A stretch of DNA of 8,188 bases from DATLZB01 sp035574175 (GTDB taxonomy: Bacteria > Pseudomonadota > Alphaproteobacteria > Rhizobiales > Hyphomicrobiaceae), in the NCBI GenBank assembly GCA_035574175.1, contig DATLZB010000253.1, positions 1 to 8,188 on the forward strand, written 5' to 3'. Made by a program: the position numbers and the translations under genes. Positions 6,472 to 8,188 of this stretch are shown here, in pieces; the first letter of the stretch is position 1, and every line of letters begins with the position of its first letter. The notes beneath the pieces are model-generated. The model was given only the letters and a program-made list of their open reading frames with translations, was not told where the DNA came from and made no database searches.

Positions 6472-7440
6472 ATGTCGCCCATTCGCCCCTCGCCCAAGCC
6501 TCTGTTGCATCCAGGCCGACCCAGCATCGCGCTGGCGCTCGGCAGTGGGGGGGCGCGCGGGCTCGCCCACATCCTGGTGATGGAGCTGTTCGACGAACTG
6601 GGCCTCAGACCCAAAGTGATCGCCGGCACCTCGATCGGCGCGCTGTACGGGGCGGCCTACGCTGCCGGGCTGTCGGCGGCCAGCATCCGGGCCGTCACCG
6701 AGGAGACGCTCGGTGCCCGCTTCGACCTCGCGCGGCAACTGTTCGCGGCGCGCGCGGAGCCGGTGCAGAAGGTGCTGCGGCTTCTGCCGGTGAGGTCCGC
6801 GCTGCTCGATCCGCAGAGCCTGCTCGATCTGCTGGTTGCGGATCTGCTGCCCAAAGACTTCAGCGGGCTTCAGACCCCGCTCAAGGTGGTGGCCACCGAC
6901 TTCGAGATGCGGGAGGCGGTCGTGCTGACGGAAGGGCCGCTGCGACCAGCAATCGCCGCCAGCATCGCAATTCCAGTGATCTTCTCGCCGGTCAGGCTCG
7001 GCGGACGGGTGCTGGTCGATGGTGGTCTGGTGAACCCGTTGCCCTTCGAGCTGGTGGCCGGCGAGGCGGACATTACCGTCGCCGTCGACGTGAGCGGGGC
7101 TGCGACAGGTTCCGGGGCACGCCGGCAGTCGGCGGTCGACGTGCTGATGCGCTCGGTCCAGATCCTCGAGAAAAGCATCACGCGCGAGAAGCTCAAATCG
7201 CTACAGCCCGACATCTACGTCGACGTCAGCATCGAGTTCAATGCGTTGGAGTTCTACAAGCCGCGCGAGATTTTGGCGGCGGCGGCGCCCGCCAAAGTGG
7301 CGCTGCGGCGTCAGCTCGAGCGGGTGATCGCGAGCGAGACGGTCGAGGCGGCCGCCGCCGTCCCCCCGGAACCCCAGTCGCCGCCCGGCAAAGGGCTGCG
7401 CCGTGGCCTGCTCCGGCGGCGTAGGAGGGACGGGAGCTGA
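6472..7440 (+). CDS. Patatin-like phospholipase family protein
   Basis: This 322-residue protein has the full patatin/NTE (RssA-like) motif set: the glycine-rich oxyanion loop GSGGARG (24-30), the nucleophile elbow GTSIG (52-56, Ser54), and the second catalytic residue in DGG (183-185, Asp183). Such Ser-Asp dyad enzymes hydrolyse acyl esters of phospholipids. The substrate here is unknown. No signal peptide is visible, but the N-terminus (residues 1-16) is Pro-rich and the C-terminal tail is strongly basic, with five consecutive Arg near residues 315-319, which could help binding to acidic membranes (inference). The ATG at 6472 is the only standard start upstream of the conserved core after the in-frame TGA at 6418-6420, yet no Shine-Dalgarno sequence precedes it. 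It follows the hydrolase by 51 bp on the same strand and could be in the same transcript. Confidence 0.9.
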   Translation: MSPIRPSPKPLLHPGRPSIALALGSGGARGLAHILVMELFDELGLRPKVIAGTSIGALYGAAYAAGLSAASIRAVTEETLGARFDLARQLFAARAEPVQKVLRLLPVRSALLDPQSLLDLLVADLLPKDFSGLQTPLKVVATDFEMREAVVLTEGPLRPAIAASIAIPVIFSPVRLGGRVLVDGGLVNPLPFELVAGEADITVAVDVSGAATGSGARRQSAVDVLMRSVQILEKSITREKLKSLQPDIYVDVSIEFNALEFYKPREILAAAAPAKVALRRQLERVIASETVEAAAAVPPEPQSPPGKGLRRGLLRRRRRDGS

Positions 7441-7580
7441 TAGGTTTTTCGAGCCGCGGCTTACGAGGCGCGCATGGCTTCCTACCCGACGGGGGCGGGC
7501 GTGGCGCCGTTGCGCGGCTCAATGCAGAGCGCTTCTCGTAGGAGTAGGAAGACCTGCCCCTTCGAGGCGAGGTGGAACGA
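7441..7580. other. Convergent intergenic gap with interleaved inverted repeats
   Basis: The 140-bp gap between the patatin-like gene and the DUF2726 gene has no credible ORF. It contains two 8-base inverted repeats: GAGCCGCG (7451-7458) with CGCGGCTC (7513-7520), and CTTCCTAC (7478-7485) with GTAGGAAG (7544-7551). The arms interleave, so both can form at once only as a pseudoknot. A third pair, TACGAG (7462-7467) with CTCGTA (7535-7540), competes with them. No T-tract follows any arm. The gap presumably contains the 3' ends of both transcripts, but no standard terminator is seen. Confidence 0.3.
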
Positions 7581-8188
7581 TCAACCGCGTGGCCCCTTCG
7601 CAGATGCGGCTAGGGCCCCGCCCAGCCGCTCGCGGACACGGGAGCGGATCAGTTCGTCGGCATCGGTGGCGCAAATCTCAAGGTAAGGCACGCCCGCCTT
7701 GCGCAGCGCCTCCCTCTTCACCGCGTCGCGGCCTGCCGCATCGCCCTGGTCGTGCCCCTCGTGCTGGAACTCGACGGCGAGCAGGGGCCAGCCGCCTGCA
7801 TCGACCACGAGGATGTCGATTCGCTTGCTGTTGATTGAGCGAAAGGCGCTGCGGCTTGGTGACCGCAACATCTCGCCCATGGAAGTTTGTGCGAACACGC
7901 GCCAGCCCTCACGCCCGGCCGCAACCTCCTCCTCGATGAGCCTGAAGGCGCGATACTCCGACGTGCTCAAGAGCCGCTGCCTCTCGAACGGCGCCAGCAT
8001 CACGGCGCGGAGCTGCTCGCGGACGTCAGCAAGGTCGCGCCCGCGACAGCCCCGCCGCCCGACCGCAACCTCCTCCTCGATGATCCTGAAGGCGCGATAC
8101 TCCGACTCGCTCAAGAGTTGCTGCCTCTCGAACGGCGCCAGCATCACGGCGCGGAGCTGCTCGCGGATGTCAGCCAGGTCGCCTCCGC
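7581..8188 (-). CDS. DUF2726 domain protein with duplicated N-terminal unit, 5'-truncated by the window edge
   Basis: The reading frame is open to the window edge, so the gene starts beyond 8188; 201 full residues are visible. Residues 1-96 are two copies of a 48-residue unit (LADxREQLRAVMLAPFERQ, then LLSxSEYRAFR and IEEEVA). Residues 97-171 resemble the DUF2726 core: VFAQTSMGEMLR, INSKRIDILVVD (Asp124), AVEFQHEGH (Glu139, Gln141, His145) and RDAVKREALRKAGVPYLEI. The D-x(n)-E-x-Q arrangement with a downstream Lys recalls the PD-(D/E)XK/Vsr nuclease fold, to which DUF2726 is thought to be related. Nuclease activity is inference. An apparent GTG start at 8147 lies inside the first repeat and is rejected because the frame upstream (GGDLADIREQLRA) matches the second repeat. 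The gene converges on the patatin-like gene. Upstream residues may include more repeats or a membrane segment. Confidence 0.75.
   Translation of the reverse strand, partial: GGDLADIREQLRAVMLAPFERQQLLSESEYRAFRIIEEEVAVGRRGCRGRDLADVREQLRAVMLAPFERQRLLSTSEYRAFRLIEEEVAAGREGWRVFAQTSMGEMLRSPSRSAFRSINSKRIDILVVDAGGWPLLAVEFQHEGHDQGDAAGRDAVKREALRKAGVPYLEICATDADELIRSRVRERLGGALAASAKGPRG
7899..8186 (-). repeat. Tandem in-frame 144-bp repeat, two complete copies
   Basis: The copies are 7899-8042 and 8043-8186. By hand alignment they match at 130 of 144 bases and 40 of 48 residues, with a 48-base identical run (7976-8023 against 8120-8167). The unit is a whole number of codons, so the reading frame is kept. 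The second copy reaches the window edge, so the array may be longer. The unit ends just before VFAQTS, so it duplicates the N-terminal helical part of the DUF2726 region and not its core. Confidence 0.95.

Noticed and set aside
6547..6553. Seven-G run in the patatin-like gene as a phase-variation tract
   Set aside because: It encodes the Gly-Gly of the conserved GSGGARG oxyanion loop, so motif constraint in GC-rich codons explains it.
5422..6738. Long minus-strand frame of 438 codons opposite the hydrolase and the start of the patatin-like gene
   Set aside because: It runs antisense to a clearly recognisable dehalogenase-type gene. Its translation is Arg/Pro-rich with no recognisable domain, typical of GC-rich shadow frames.
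7899..8186. CRISPR or non-coding satellite array
   Set aside because: The 144-bp units are directly adjacent without spacers, keep one reading frame and encode conserved protein, so this is a coding duplication.

Overview
The window reads as an ordinary chromosomal stretch from a GC-rich alphaproteobacterium, most likely of the Hyphomicrobiales (Rhizobiales). Three things suggest this: the overall protein character, the presence of a DUF2093 protein beside xseA and the lipid A genes, and a fluoroacetate-dehalogenase-like enzyme that resembles the one known from Rhodopseudomonas palustris. There are seven protein-coding genes, two of them cut by the window edges. I see no RNA genes, insertion sequences, CRISPR array or prophage genes.

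Layout. Positions 1-2197 (+) hold the 3' part of waaA (Kdo transferase), overlapped by lpxK (lipid A 4'-kinase). These two act at neighbouring steps of LPS inner-core and lipid A assembly. Converging on them from the other strand are xseA (exonuclease VII large subunit, 2536-4086, -) and a small DUF2093 gene (2219-2446, -), probably one transcript. A divergent 106-bp gap separates xseA from purD (4193-5497, +, purine biosynthesis). The purD stop overlaps the start of an alpha/beta hydrolase that carries the full residue set of fluoroacetate dehalogenase (5494-6420, +). A patatin-like phospholipase follows (6472-7440, +). After a 140-bp convergent gap, the window ends inside a minus-strand DUF2726 gene (7581 to beyond 8188) whose visible N-terminal part is an in-frame tandem duplication of a 48-residue unit.

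How the genes work together. waaA-lpxK is an envelope pair. xseA is DNA repair and recombination. purD is core nucleotide metabolism, with a dehalogenase-type hydrolase translationally coupled to it. The patatin-like enzyme may act on membrane lipids. Nothing shows the genes forming a single new pathway.

I did not find convincing evidence of a new biological system. The observations most worth following up are the 144-bp tandem repeat in the DUF2726 gene, the purD-coupled dehalogenase-like gene, and a C-terminal sequence in XseA that matches the sliding-clamp-binding motif and lies downstream of an 8-base homopolymer in the same gene.
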